The notes: generated by a model not told the origin, from the letters alone. A stretch of 64,000 nucleotides of DNA from Terrabacter aerolatus (GCF_007991735.1 NZ_BJYX01000003.1:186001-250000), one strand, 5' to 3'. Counted from the stretch's first letter, positions 18,010-29,579 are shown. A program made the numbers and translations.

Positions 18010-20676
18010 ATGACTGACACGCCTGCCACCTCGACCTCGCGGATCCCCGAGCGGCCCTCGCTCGACGGGCTCGAGGAGAAGTGGATGCAGGTATGGGCGC
18101 AGGAGGGCACCTACTCCTTCGACCGGGAGAAGGCGCTCTCCCTCCCCCGTGACCAGGTCTTCGCCATCGACACCCCGCCGCCGACGGCGAGCGGAAGCCT
18201 GCACGTGGGCCACGTCTTCAGCTACACCCACACCGACTGCATGGCGCGCTACAAGCGGATGCAGGGCCTCGAGGTCTTCTACCCCATCGGCTGGGACGAC
18301 AACGGCCTGCCGACCGAGCGCCGCGTGCAGAACTACTACGGCGTGCGCGGCGACGCGAGCCTGCCCTACGAGCCGGACTTCACGCCGCCGTCCGAGGAGG
18401 GCGTCGACGCCAAGGGCAAGGCCATCAAGCCCGCCGACCAGCGTCCGATCAGCCGCAAGAACTTCATCGAGCTGTGCGACGTGCTGACGGTCAAGGACGA
18501 GGTGACCTTCGAGTCGCTCTTCCGCCGCCTCGGCTTCAGCCTCGACTGGGACATCTCCTACCGGACCATCGACGAGCGTTCGCGCGCCGTCGCCCAGCAG
18601 GCGTTCCTGCGCAACCTCGCCCGCGGCGAGGCCTACCAGAGCGAGGCGCCGGGCCTCTGGGACGTGACGTTCCAGACCGCCGTCGCCCAGGCCGAGCTGG
18701 AAGCCCGCGACTACCCCGGCGCCTACCACCGCGTCGCCTTCCACCGCCCCGACGGCACCCCGGTGCACATCGAGACGACCCGGCCCGAGCTCATCCCGTC
18801 GGTCGTCGCGCTCATCGCCCACCCCGACGACGAGCGCTACCAGCCGCTCTTCGGCACGACCGTGACCTCGCCCCTGTTCGGCGTCGAGGTGCCGGTGCTC
18901 GCGCACCACGCGGCCGAGATGGACAAGGGCGCCGGCATCGCCATGTGCTGCACCTTCGGTGACCTCACCGACGTCATCTGGTGGCGCGAGCTGCAGCTGC
19001 CCATCCGCTCGCTCATCACGCGCAACGGCCGCCTCCAGGCCGAGACCCCCGAGTGGGTCGCCGGCGGTCCCGGCGAGGCCCTCTACGCCGAGCAGCTCGC
19101 GACCAAGACGACGTTCAGCGCGCGCGAGGCCGTCGTGGCCGCCCTGCGCGAGTCCGGCGACCTCGACGGCGAGCCGGTCAAGACCCAGCGCAAGGCCAAC
19201 TTCTACGAGAAGGGCGACAAGCCGCTCGAGATCGTCACCTCGCGCCAGTGGTACATCCGCAACGGCGGCCGGGACGAGGCGCTGCGCGGCAAGCTCGTCG
19301 GCAAGGGTGACGAGGTCGACTTCCACCCGGCCTTCATGCGCTCGCGCTACAAGAACTGGGTCGAGGGCCTCAACGGCGACTGGCTCATCTCGCGCCAACG
19401 CTTCTTCGGCGTCCCCTTCCCCGTCTGGTACCCCGTCACGGCCGACGGCGAGACCGACCACGCCCACCCGATCGTCGCGCCCGAGTCCGCTCTTCCCGTC
19501 GACCCGCAGATCGACGTGCCGGAGGGCTACGACGAGAGCCAGCGCGGCGTGCCCGGCGGTTTCGTGGCCGACCCCGACATCATGGACACGTGGGCGACGT
19601 CGTCGCTGACCCCGCAGATCGCCGCCGGCTGGCCGGTGCGCGAGGGCGCCGGCGAGGCCGACCGGCTCGGCTCCGACGAGGCGCTCTTCGCCTCCCTCTT
19701 CCCCTACGACATGCGGCCGCAGGCGCACGACATCATCCGCACGTGGCTCTTCGCCACGGTGACCCGCTCCTACCTCGAGCACGGTGTGGCCCCCTGGCGC
19801 CACGCGGCGATCAGCGGGTGGATCCTCGACCCGGACCGCAAGAAGATGAGCAAGTCCAAGGGCAACGCCGAGACGCCCGAGGACGTCGTGAAGTCCAACG
19901 GCGCCGACGCCGTGCGCTACTGGGCCGCCTCGGGCCGCCTCGGCACCGACGCCGCCTACGACACCGGCCAGATGAAGGTCGGTCGGCGCCTCGCGATCAA
20001 GGTGCTCAACGCGAGCAAGTTCGCGCTCGGCTTCGGTGACGTCGAGGGCGACCTGCGGGCCGCGGTCACGCACCCGCTCGACCTGTCGATGCTCTCGGCC
20101 CTGGCCGATGTCGTCGACAAGGCGACGCAGGGCTTCGAGAGCTGGGACTACACCCGGTCGCTCGAGGCCACCGAGACGTTCTTCTGGACGTTCTGCGACG
20201 ACTACCTCGAGCTCGTCAAGGACCGCGCCTACGGCGGGCAGGGCGACGAGGCCGCGGCGAGCGCGCGCGCCGCGCTGCGCCTCGCCCTCGAGACGCTGCT
20301 GCGCCTGCTGGCGCCGTTCATCCCGTATGCCACCGAGGAGGTCTGGTCGTGGTTCGGGCAGGGCTCGCTGCACCGCCAGTCCTGGCCCACGCGCGACGAG
20401 CTGCCCGCCGGTGGCGACCCGGCGCTCCTCGCGTCGGTCGGGGCGGCCCTCGCCGGCGTGCGCAAGGTCAAGTCCGAGGCCAAGGTCGGCATGCGCGCCG
20501 AGGTGCGCACCATGACGCTCGTCGCCCCCGCCGCGTCCGTCGCGCACGTGCAGGCGGCCGAGGCCGACCTGCGCGCCAGCGGACGCATCAGCGAGATGAC
20601 GTATGCCGAGGGCGAGGCCGTGGCCGTCCGTGACGCCGAGCTCGTCCCCGTCGAGAAGCCGCCCACCCAGGCCTGA
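18010..20676 (+). CDS. valS: Valyl-tRNA synthetase
   Basis: Charges tRNA-Val. 888 residues, class I: HIGH motif as HVGH (residues ~66-69), editing domain with ETTRPELIPS, and KKMSKSKGN near 615-623. The C-terminal anticodon-binding region follows from about 690, with a short coiled end. Sequence style (GWDDNGLPTERRVQNYYGVRG) matches the type 2 ValRS subfamily found in some actinobacteria rather than the E. coli form. GGAAGG nine bases before the ATG. The leader (17899-18009) shows no T-box that I can identify. Followed by a hairpin. Confidence 0.97.
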   Translation: MTDTPATSTSRIPERPSLDGLEEKWMQVWAQEGTYSFDREKALSLPRDQVFAIDTPPPTASGSLHVGHVFSYTHTDCMARYKRMQGLEVFYPIGWDDNGLPTERRVQNYYGVRGDASLPYEPDFTPPSEEGVDAKGKAIKPADQRPISRKNFIELCDVLTVKDEVTFESLFRRLGFSLDWDISYRTIDERSRAVAQQAFLRNLARGEAYQSEAPGLWDVTFQTAVAQAELEARDYPGAYHRVAFHRPDGTPVHIETTRPELIPSVVALIAHPDDERYQPLFGTTVTSPLFGVEVPVLAHHAAEMDKGAGIAMCCTFGDLTDVIWWRELQLPIRSLITRNGRLQAETPEWVAGGPGEALYAEQLATKTTFSAREAVVAALRESGDLDGEPVKTQRKANFYEKGDKPLEIVTSRQWYIRNGGRDEALRGKLVGKGDEVDFHPAFMRSRYKNWVEGLNGDWLISRQRFFGVPFPVWYPVTADGETDHAHPIVAPESALPVDPQIDVPEGYDESQRGVPGGFVADPDIMDTWATSSLTPQIAAGWPVREGAGEADRLGSDEALFASLFPYDMRPQAHDIIRTWLFATVTRSYLEHGVAPWRHAAISGWILDPDRKKMSKSKGNAETPEDVVKSNGADAVRYWAASGRLGTDAAYDTGQMKVGRRLAIKVLNASKFALGFGDVEGDLRAAVTHPLDLSMLSALADVVDKATQGFESWDYTRSLEATETFFWTFCDDYLELVKDRAYGGQGDEAAASARAALRLALETLLRLLAPFIPYATEEVWSWFGQGSLHRQSWPTRDELPAGGDPALLASVGAALAGVRKVKSEAKVGMRAEVRTMTLVAPAASVAHVQAAEADLRASGRISEMTYAEGEAVAVRDAELVPVEKPPTQA

Positions 20677-20683
20677 TCCGCGG

Positions 20684-20708
20684 CCCCTCCGGAGACGGTT
20701 CGGAGGGG
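20684..20708 (+). terminator. Hairpin after valS
   Basis: CCCCTCCG and CGGAGGGG form an 8-base stem with a 9-base loop directly after the valS stop, without a U-tract. A second inverted repeat (GTTGCCGTC 20767-20775 / GACGGCAAC 20788-20796) lies before the next gene. Confidence 0.55.
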
Positions 20709-20848
20709 ATCCCGGGGGGGATCCGGAGCCGGTCAGGACCGGAGACCCTCCGCGGTGACGTCGGCCGTTGCCGTCGGAACCTCTCGGGACGGCAACGATC
20801 AGAGCCCAGGCGTCCCGACCGGCACCCTGCTGGCATAGGGTCTCTCGC

Positions 20849-21619
20849 ATGTCGAGGCGGGGGGTGGGGATCACCATCGCCGGTGGCGCCGTCGTCATGG
20901 TCGCCCTGGTCGTGGCCGCGATGGGCGCACCGCTGCCCCTCCTCTCGCGGCCTGCCGACACCGAGACCGTCAGCCGCCGGGCCAGCGTGGCGTCGACCCC
21001 ACCGCCGTCGGCGACCCCCGCACCGCCGGCCAGCACCGACGCCACTCCGTACGACCCGTCACCGGTGCTCATCGCCATCGTGCAGGTGCTCATCGTCCTG
21101 ACGGTCGCCCTCGTCCTCGTCGTCCTGGCCCTCGTCATCCGCTCCCTCCTGCGACGCCGGCCCCACCTAGAGCTGCACGCCGAGCCGGGCTTCGCCATCC
21201 CGGCGGTGCCCACCGAGCTGCTCGAGGAGGCCCGCCAGCGGCTCCTGGAGCTCGAGACCGGCGAGCCGCGCAACGCCATCGTGGCGGCCTGGCTGGGCCT
21301 GGAGACCTCGGCCGCCGCCACGGGGCTGCCCCGCCTGCCGGCCGAGACCTCCAGCGAGTACACCGAACGGGTCATCGGGGTCTGGCCCGTCGACTCGGCC
21401 CGGCTCGGCGACCTCGGGGCCTTGTACAGGGAGGCCCGCTTCTCCGTGCACCCCCTCGGCGAGAGCCATCGCGACCGGGCCATCGCCGACCTCCGGGTCC
21501 TCATCGCCGACCTCGAGCACGTGGCGTCCCGCCAGGCCGCCGAACGAGCCCTGGCGCAGGCGAACGCACAGCCGGGCGGGGCCGGCCCGTCGACGGCCGG
21601 CGGCGGACGGCGGCCATGA
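20849..21619 (+). CDS. DUF4129-domain membrane protein
   Basis: 256 residues. N-terminal signal-like helix (10-30), a Pro/Ala/Thr-rich segment, a second helix near 68-95, then a cytosolic DUF4129 domain (ELLEEARQRLLE, PRNAIVAAWLGLE, ETSSEYTERV). DUF4129 proteins are encoded with MoxR, DUF58 and transglutaminase-like proteins, and that partnership is seen downstream here. The ATG at 20849 is closely preceded by a CATAGGGT -10 candidate. Overlaps the next gene by ATGA. Exact function unknown. Confidence 0.82.
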   Translation: MSRRGVGITIAGGAVVMVALVVAAMGAPLPLLSRPADTETVSRRASVASTPPPSATPAPPASTDATPYDPSPVLIAIVQVLIVLTVALVLVVLALVIRSLLRRRPHLELHAEPGFAIPAVPTELLEEARQRLLELETGEPRNAIVAAWLGLETSAAATGLPRLPAETSSEYTERVIGVWPVDSARLGDLGALYREARFSVHPLGESHRDRAIADLRVLIADLEHVASRQAAERALAQANAQPGGAGPSTAGGGRRP

Positions 21620-22239
21620 GCCGGCCGGACGGCACACCTCCGCGGACCCGGCGCGAGGCGCGGGCCCTCGACGCGGCGGCGTGGCTTCCCCGGGGCGCGG
21701 AGCGCCGCGAGCCCTCCCCGCTGCGCGCGGCGGCGGCCGCCCTGCGTCCCTGGCGACGACGCCTCGTCGGGCTCCTGCTGACGTGGGTGGCGCTCGCGGC
21801 ACTCACCGCGGCGCTCGGGCTCGAGCCGGACGTGCCGGTGCTCCTCGCGATCCTCGTCGCCGTGGCCCTGCTGGTCTGGCACCTCCTCGACCACACGGAT
21901 CCGCAGCACCCGACGCTCTGGCCCCTCGTCGACGGCGATCTCGGCAGCCACTCGCGCGGCAACGACTTCCGCGTCGCGAACCTCGCCGGGCGACTCGAAG
22001 CGGCCGACCTGCGTCGCGAGGGCCGCGAGAGCGTCGTCCAGGACCTGCACCGGCAGCTGCAGGTGCTCATCCGGGAGCGCCTCTACGCCAGGCACGGGAT
22101 CGTGGTCGAGGAGGAGCCCCGCTGGGCCGAGGGAGTCACGCCGCCCGAGCTGTGGGACCTGCTCGTCGGCCTGCCGCCGCCCGACCTCTACCGCCCGCAG
22201 GTCCTCGACCCCATCCTCCGACGAATCGAGCAGTGGTAA
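21616..22239 (+). CDS. Membrane protein of the MoxR/DUF58 cluster
   Basis: 207 residues with two adjacent helices (about 50-68 and 71-90) and a C-terminal cytosolic part of ~115 residues, containing SHSRGNDFRVANLAGRLEAA. Coupled to the DUF4129 gene by a 4-base overlap and only 3 bases before moxR, so it belongs to the operon. I do not recognise a named domain; it probably acts with the MoxR ATPase. Confidence 0.72.
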   Translation: MSRPDGTPPRTRREARALDAAAWLPRGAERREPSPLRAAAAALRPWRRRLVGLLLTWVALAALTAALGLEPDVPVLLAILVAVALLVWHLLDHTDPQHPTLWPLVDGDLGSHSRGNDFRVANLAGRLEAADLRREGRESVVQDLHRQLQVLIRERLYARHGIVVEEEPRWAEGVTPPELWDLLVGLPPPDLYRPQVLDPILRRIEQW

Positions 22240-22242
22240 CGC

Positions 22243-23235
<993 letters not shown>

Positions 23236-23241
23236 GCGACC

Positions 23242-24555
23242 ATGCCGGAGTGGCGCCCGCACCGCACCGTGACCCGTCGGCTGGGTCGGTGGGCGTCGAC
23301 GGCTGCTCACGAGCGGGCCATCATGCTCGCCGCCGGTGGCGCCGTCGTCGCGGTGGTCGGCCGGCGCCCTGACCTGCTCGTCATCGTCGCACCCCTCGTC
23401 GTCGCGGCACTGTGGGGCCACCTGGCCCGCCCCCGGGTGGATGTGACGGGCGAGGCCCGCCTCGGCGACACGACGATGCGCGAGGGCGCCGTCACGGGCG
23501 TGCGGGTCAGCATCGACCCACCCCTTCCCGACCTGCACGGCATCGCCCTGCTCGCCCAGGCCCCCTGGGTGGAGCGCAAGCCCTCGAGCGGGATCGTCGA
23601 GCTCGAGCAGGGCACGGCGACCCTCGGCGTGCGGTCCACCCGGTGGGGGCGCCGACGCGTGGGCACCGTCAGCATCGCGCTCGTCAGCACGTGGGGCTCC
23701 TTCCGGGCCGGCCCCGTCGACCTGCCCGACCTCGAGTGCGCCACGCTGCCGGTCCCGGCCTCGTTCGACGCCAGCGCGCCGACCCCGCACCCGCGCGGCA
23801 TCGTCGGGCTCAACCGCTCCAACCGGCCCGGTTCCGGCTCGGAGTTCAACACGATCCGCCGCTTCCACCCGGGCGACCGGCTGCGCCGCATCCACTGGCC
23901 CGTGTCGATGCGCACCGGTGCCCTGCACGTGACGTCGACGTTCACCGACGAGGACGCCCACGTCGTCCTGCTCGTCGACTGCCTGAGCGACGTCGGCCCT
24001 CGCGAGGGCATCGACGGGCGACCGACCAGCCTCGACGTCACGGTGCGTGCGGCCGGAGCCGTCAGCGAGCACTTCCTGCGCAGCAACGACCGACTCACCC
24101 TCCGCACGGTCGGTGCCGCGGAGGTCCCGGTCCTCGGCGTGGGGTCCGGCACCAACCACCTGCGCCGTGTGCTCGACACCCTCGCCGCGATCTCACCGGC
24201 GACGGAGCGCCGCGACTCGGGCGAGCGCGCCATCCGGGGTGTCGACCCCAACGCCCTCTGCCTCGTGCTGTCCCCGCTCATCGACCCGACGATGGTGTCG
24301 CTGGCCCACACGCTCGCCATGCGGGGGATGACCGTGGTCGTCGTCGACACCTTCCCCGACCACCTCGTCGCCGACCCGACGAGCATCTACCTCGCTCTGG
24401 CATGGCGCATGCGACTGCTGTCGCGCGACTCCGAGGTCCACGCCCTGCGCCAGCGCGGCGTGCCGGTCGTGCCCTGGCGCGGGCCCGGTTCGCTCGACCA
24501 GGTGCTGCGCGACATCGCCCGCCGCGCTGCCGCACCCCGGATTGCGAGGCGGTGA
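23242..24555 (+). CDS. DUF58 protein, MoxR partner
   Basis: 437 residues. Two N-terminal hydrophobic helices (about 28-58), then the DUF58 region: GSGSEFNTIRRFHPGDRLRR followed by IHWPVSMRTG and a VWA-like part with LLVDCLSD near 240. DUF58 proteins are the usual partner of MoxR ATPases and have been linked to envelope processes; the function here is inferred only from context. The next gene starts 2 bases after its stop. Confidence 0.9.
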   Translation: MPEWRPHRTVTRRLGRWASTAAHERAIMLAAGGAVVAVVGRRPDLLVIVAPLVVAALWGHLARPRVDVTGEARLGDTTMREGAVTGVRVSIDPPLPDLHGIALLAQAPWVERKPSSGIVELEQGTATLGVRSTRWGRRRVGTVSIALVSTWGSFRAGPVDLPDLECATLPVPASFDASAPTPHPRGIVGLNRSNRPGSGSEFNTIRRFHPGDRLRRIHWPVSMRTGALHVTSTFTDEDAHVVLLVDCLSDVGPREGIDGRPTSLDVTVRAAGAVSEHFLRSNDRLTLRTVGAAEVPVLGVGSGTNHLRRVLDTLAAISPATERRDSGERAIRGVDPNALCLVLSPLIDPTMVSLAHTLAMRGMTVVVVDTFPDHLVADPTSIYLALAWRMRLLSRDSEVHALRQRGVPVVPWRGPGSLDQVLRDIARRAAAPRIARR

Positions 24556-24557
24556 CG

Positions 24558-25115
24558 ATGCCCGAGACCGGTCGTCTGCGGCGCACCGTGCAGTTCGGCT
24601 CCGGTCAGGAGTGGTCGCTGAGCCAGCTCGGCGCGACCCTGGCGGCGATGGGCGCCGTCGCGGTCTACCTCGCGAGCCTGTCGCTGGCCGCCGGGGGTTT
24701 CGACGCCGTCTGGTGGGCGCTCGTGCTCCTGCCGCTGCTCACGATGTCGTGGGCGGGCTCCGCGGCTCCCCTCGCCTACTGGGCGCTCCTGCTCTTCGGC
24801 TGGTTCACCCTCACCCCGGCGGGCAGCTTCTCGTGGTGGTCCCTGCCGGCCGCGGCAGGGTGCATCGTGGGCCACGCGGCGACCGCCCTGTCGGCCTCGT
24901 CGCCGCCCGCCGGCTCCCACACGGCGCGGACGGCCCGGCGCTGGGCGCGCCACACGGCTGCGGCCTTCGCCGCGGCGGTCCCGGTGTCGGTGCTGGCCGC
25001 CCTGCTGGCCGGGCGTTCGCCGGGACTCGTGCCCACGGCATACGTCGTCGGGCTCGGGGGCGTCGCCGTCGGGCTGGTCCTCGTGCGGACGAGCCCACCC
25101 GTCGATCGTGGCTGA
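24558..25115 (+). CDS. Hypothetical membrane protein ending the MoxR operon
   Basis: 185 residues with about five hydrophobic helices between 25 and 180 and a short polar N-terminus (MPETGRLRRTVQFGSGQEWS). It occupies the place where transglutaminase-like (DUF3488) proteins often sit in such clusters, but it is far too short and has no catalytic Cys-His-Asp set. ATG at 24558, two bases after the DUF58 stop, so it is translated from the same message. Confidence 0.7.
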   Translation: MPETGRLRRTVQFGSGQEWSLSQLGATLAAMGAVAVYLASLSLAAGGFDAVWWALVLLPLLTMSWAGSAAPLAYWALLLFGWFTLTPAGSFSWWSLPAAAGCIVGHAATALSASSPPAGSHTARTARRWARHTAAAFAAAVPVSVLAALLAGRSPGLVPTAYVVGLGGVAVGLVLVRTSPPVDRG

Positions 25116-25123
25116 GAACGTGT

Positions 25124-25182
25124 TTGCCAATCAGCCGGCGCCGACCTACTCTTGAGATGAAACGAAACAGTTTCGTTTCATC
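25124..25182 (+). promoter_or_regulatory. tetR promoter with 27-base palindromic operator
   Basis: TTGCCA (25124-25129) and TACTCT (25147-25152) are 17 bases apart, an ideal -35/-10 layout. From 25156 to 25182 lies a perfect palindrome, arms of 13 bases (GATGAAACGAAAC and its complement) around a central A. It covers the expected transcription start, so a bound repressor would block initiation. Confidence 0.8.
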
Positions 25183-25196
25183 GGGGTGGGACCGGG

Positions 25197-25850
25197 GTGA
25201 GCATGAGCACGACCAGCGCGAGCACGACGAGCACGACGGACGCGGCCCACGCGAGCCGTCCGCGCGTGGCCGGTGACCGCGAGGTCGAGATCCTCGAGGC
25301 CGCGATCGACGTCCTGCGCGAGACCGGCTACGACCGGCTCACCTTCGACGCCGTCGCCACGGCGGCACGGGCGTCCAAGGCGACGCTCTACCGGCGCTGG
25401 CCGCACAAGCGGGACCTCGTCATCGACGCCGTCGGGCTCTTCATCGACTGTCCCGCCGAGCAGGATCCCGACACCGGGAGCCTGCGCGGTGACCTCCTCG
25501 CCCAGGCCTGCGCCGACGGGGGCCTCGACGACGAGGTCGTCATCGGCACGTGGGGGGCCCTGCTCCCCGTCATCCACCGCGAGCCGGAGCTGGCCCGCGG
25601 CATCCACGAGCGGTTCCTGGCCCCGAAGATCGAGGCCACCCGCACCATCTTCGAGCACGCCCGAGAGCGAGGGGAGGTCGGCACGGACGCCGACCTCGAC
25701 ACGCTACTGATGATCCTGCCGTCCCTGTCGATCCACGAGGCCCTGCTCTCGGGTCGACGACCCGGGCCGGACCGCATCGCCGAGTTCGTGGACACCGTCG
25801 TCCTCCCGGCCTGCGCCGCCACCGTCGCTCCCGCGCCCAGCACCCGCTGA
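25197..25850 (+). CDS. TetR-family transcriptional repressor
   Basis: 217 residues (slightly fewer if an inner start is used: GTG AGC ATG at 25197). HTH near residues 48-68 (LTFDAVATAARASKATLYRR). C-terminal ligand-binding domain of the TetR_C type. It sits behind a promoter with a 27-base operator and 58 bases before a DHA2 exporter, so it almost certainly represses itself and the exporter in one transcript, released by a drug-like ligand. The Ser/Thr-rich first 20 residues look dispensable. Confidence 0.9.
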   Translation: MSMSTTSASTTSTTDAAHASRPRVAGDREVEILEAAIDVLRETGYDRLTFDAVATAARASKATLYRRWPHKRDLVIDAVGLFIDCPAEQDPDTGSLRGDLLAQACADGGLDDEVVIGTWGALLPVIHREPELARGIHERFLAPKIEATRTIFEHARERGEVGTDADLDTLLMILPSLSIHEALLSGRRPGPDRIAEFVDTVVLPACAATVAPAPSTR

Positions 25851-25908
25851 GCCGGAGCCGACCAGGCGTCCACACCACCCTTCCTGCATGTCCTCGAGAG
25901 GAACACCC

Positions 25909-27456
25909 ATGTCTTCGACCACGGCCCGGCAGGTGGACGAGCCCACCGGCGAGTTCACCTCCCACGACACCCCGCCCAAGCGGCTCGGCCTGGCGCTCTT
26001 CGTCATCTGCGCCGCGCAGCTCATGATCGTGCTCGACGGCACCATCGTGAACATCGCCCTCCCGCACATCGAGACCGACCTCGGCTTCAGCCAGGCCAAC
26101 CTTCAGTGGGTCGTCACCATCTACACGCTGGCCTTCGGTGGCGTGCTGCTCCTCGGCGGTCGCCTCGGTGACCTCTACGGCCGTCGGCGCATGTTCGTCT
26201 GGGGCATCGCGCTCTTCACCATCGCCTCGCTCGTCGCCGGCATCGCGCAGAACGAGACGATGATGCTCGCGGCTCGCGCGGTGCAGGGGCTCGGCGGCGC
26301 GCTCGCCGCCCCCAACGCCCTCGCGCTCATCACGACGACCTTCCCGGCCGGCAAGGAGCGCAACCGCGCCATGGGCGTCTTCGCGGCCATGTCCGGCGCG
26401 GGTGCAGCCATCGGCCTCATCCTCGGCGGTGCGCTGACCGAGATCGACTGGCGCTGGAACTTCTTCATCAACCTGCCGATCGGCATCGTCGTCGCGTTCC
26501 TCGCGCAGCGGATCCTCACCGAGTCCGAGGACGGCCGCGGCTCGCTCGACGTCCCCGGAGCGATCACCTCGATCGCCGGTCTGTCCTCGCTCGTCTACGG
26601 CCTGACGCACGCCGCCAGCACCTCGTGGGGCGACGCGACGACGGTCACCTACCTCGCCATCGGCGTGGCCCTCCTCGTGGCCTTCGTCGTCATCGAGACC
26701 CGGGTCGCGCACCCGCTGCTGCCGATGCGCATCCCGGGTGACCGCACCCGCGGCACGTCGTACTTCGTCATGCTCATCGTCGGCGCCGGCATGTTCGCGA
26801 TGTTCTACTTCCTCGGCATCTACATCCAGACGATCCTCGGCTACTCGCCGCTCAAGACCGGTCTCGCCTTCCTGCCGTTCTCGGTCGGCATCGTCGTCGC
26901 GGCCCAGGTGGCCTCCTTCCTCATCTCCAAGGTCGACCCCCGCTGGATCTCCGGGGCAGGCGCCGGCTTCGCGACGCTCGGCATGTGGGGCTTCACCCAC
27001 CTGACGCCGCAGAGCACGTATGCCTCGGGCCTGCTGCCGTGGATCGTCGTCCTCGCGTTCGGGCTCGGCCTGATCTTCGTGCCGCTCACCCTGACCGCCG
27101 TGCACGGGGTCGCCCACGAGGACTCCTCGGTCGCCTCCGCGGTGCTCAACACGATGCAGCAGGTCGGTGGCACCCTCGGCCTCGCGACCCTGAGCACGAT
27201 CTTCGTCAACAACCTCAACAGCAGGGTCGCCGAGCTGACCGCGAAGCTGCCGCAGGGAGGCCCCGCCCCCACCAAGGAGCAGCTGGCCGCCACGCAGCAG
27301 ATGATCGCGCACGAGGCCTTCACCTACGGCGCCAGCCGGGCCTACCTCGTCGCGGCCATCATGATCGCCGTCGGCGGCGTCGTGACCCTCGTCGCGCTGC
27401 ACGTGCGGCACCAGGAGCTCGCGACCGACGGAGCCGCCCCGGCCCACATGGGCTGA
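25909..27456 (+). CDS. DHA2-family MFS multidrug exporter (14 TMS)
   Basis: 515 residues with about 14 hydrophobic helices. Family marks: LDGTIVNIALPHIETDLGFS in TM1, GGRLGDLYGRRRM (motif A) and QGLGGALAAPNALALI. It is a proton-driven exporter of hydrophobic drugs or similar compounds. The ATG at 25909 has GAGAGG upstream and is preferred to the ATG at 25888. Linked to the TetR gene as an inducible export system. The substrate cannot be predicted. Confidence 0.92.
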   Translation: MSSTTARQVDEPTGEFTSHDTPPKRLGLALFVICAAQLMIVLDGTIVNIALPHIETDLGFSQANLQWVVTIYTLAFGGVLLLGGRLGDLYGRRRMFVWGIALFTIASLVAGIAQNETMMLAARAVQGLGGALAAPNALALITTTFPAGKERNRAMGVFAAMSGAGAAIGLILGGALTEIDWRWNFFINLPIGIVVAFLAQRILTESEDGRGSLDVPGAITSIAGLSSLVYGLTHAASTSWGDATTVTYLAIGVALLVAFVVIETRVAHPLLPMRIPGDRTRGTSYFVMLIVGAGMFAMFYFLGIYIQTILGYSPLKTGLAFLPFSVGIVVAAQVASFLISKVDPRWISGAGAGFATLGMWGFTHLTPQSTYASGLLPWIVVLAFGLGLIFVPLTLTAVHGVAHEDSSVASAVLNTMQQVGGTLGLATLSTIFVNNLNSRVAELTAKLPQGGPAPTKEQLAATQQMIAHEAFTYGASRAYLVAAIMIAVGGVVTLVALHVRHQELATDGAAPAHMG

Positions 27457-27474
27457 CCCGCCCCAGCCCCCACC

Positions 27475-27579
27475 GTCGAGAGGCCAGAGTTCGTGGTCTC
27501 GATGCAGTCGAGAGGCCACTGTTCGTCACGAGCAGTGGCCTCTCGACGTGCGCGGGGTCGCAAGGAGTGGCCTCTCGCC
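27475..27579. repeat. Clustered GTCGAGAGGCCA repeats with a perfect hairpin
   Basis: Four copies of a GTCGAGAGGCCA-type unit within 105 bases: forward at 27475-27486 and 27507-27521, inverted at 27533-27547 and 27566-27579. Copies two and three form a perfect 15-base stem with an 11-base loop (TTCGTCACGAG). Copy one is also followed by TTCGT. The hairpin could end the exporter transcript, but four copies suggest a small dispersed repeat element. Confidence 0.7.
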
Positions 27580-27619
27580 GGTTTCAGGCGTTGGGAGGCC
27601 CGCGGGCCGGGACGACCCC

Positions 27620-28258
27620 TCAGCGGGGCCGCGTGGCCCACACCGCGGCCCACGGCACGTTCCAGCCGGCGATCGCGAGCCGCCGCTCGACGAACCCGTG
27701 CTGCGGCAGGTCGACGACGCGGCCGGCGGACGGCTCGTAGACGTCGAGGTGCTGGTCCCCCGTCGGCGGCAGGACGAGCACGACGTGCCGTGGCGCCCAC
27801 GCGTTGCCGACGTAGAGCAGCGCCGGCCGGCCGGGCCGCACCCAGTCGCGAAGGTCGGCGTACGTGTGCCCGAGCCCGACACGGCCACGGTGGCGGAACC
27901 AGGCCACGGCGTAGTGCGACGTGGGGTCCGCCGCCCCGAGCTCGAGCTCGTTCACGGCGCCCCACGGCGGGGTGCCCAGGGCTCGCGGCCACGGGAGCTG
28001 CAGTCGACGGCCCGCGCCGACGAGCCCGTTGGTCCGCGCCGCGACCACCTGCTCGTAGGCGGCGAACCGCTGGGTCTCGGTGCCGGAGTCGGGGACGTCA
28101 CCGTCACGGGCGTCCTTGCGTATGCCGTCCCGGATCCACTGCGCGAAGGCCGGGTCGGCGAGCATGCGGGCGACCGTGAGCGACGCCGAGCCGCACGTGG
28201 TGCTCGTCTGCTGCATCGGCGCCTGGTCGCCGGCGACGAGCCGGAAGGGCTCCACCAC
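27620..28258 (-). CDS. Putative papain-like (C39-like) cysteine peptidase
   Basis: 212 residues, no signal peptide or membrane helix. The N-terminus has [18 protein letters not shown], a Gln-x-x-x-x-x-Cys-Gly-x-x motif of papain/C39-like peptidases (nucleophile Cys22). Further on, [13 protein letters not shown] supplies a catalytic-type His and LDVYEPSAG a following acidic or Asn position. The fold assignment is by motif only and the substrate is unknown. GTG at 28258 has GGAGG seven bases upstream. It starts 43 bases after the clpX stop on the same strand and may be co-transcribed with it. Confidence 0.6.
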   Translation of the reverse strand: MVEPFRLVAGDQAPMQQTSTTCGSASLTVARMLADPAFAQWIRDGIRKDARDGDVPDSGTETQRFAAYEQVVAARTNGLVGAGRRLQLPWPRALGTPPWGAVNELELGAADPTSHYAVAWFRHRGRVGLGHTYADLRDWVRPGRPALLYVGNAWAPRHVVLVLPPTGDQHLDVYEPSAGRVVDLPQHGFVERRLAIAGWNVPWAAVWATRPR

Positions 28259-28301
28259 GGGTCAGCCTCCGATCACGCGCTGGTGCGCAGGGCGACCGCC
28301 G

Positions 28302-29579
<1,278 letters not shown>

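Noticed and set aside
24558-25115. Truncated transglutaminase protein of the MoxR cluster
   Set aside because: There is no catalytic Cys-His-Asp region and no frameshifted remainder downstream; it looks like a complete small membrane protein.
27475-27579. Possible CRISPR array
   Set aside because: The units are inverted as well as direct, spacers are unequal and very short, and no cas gene is present.
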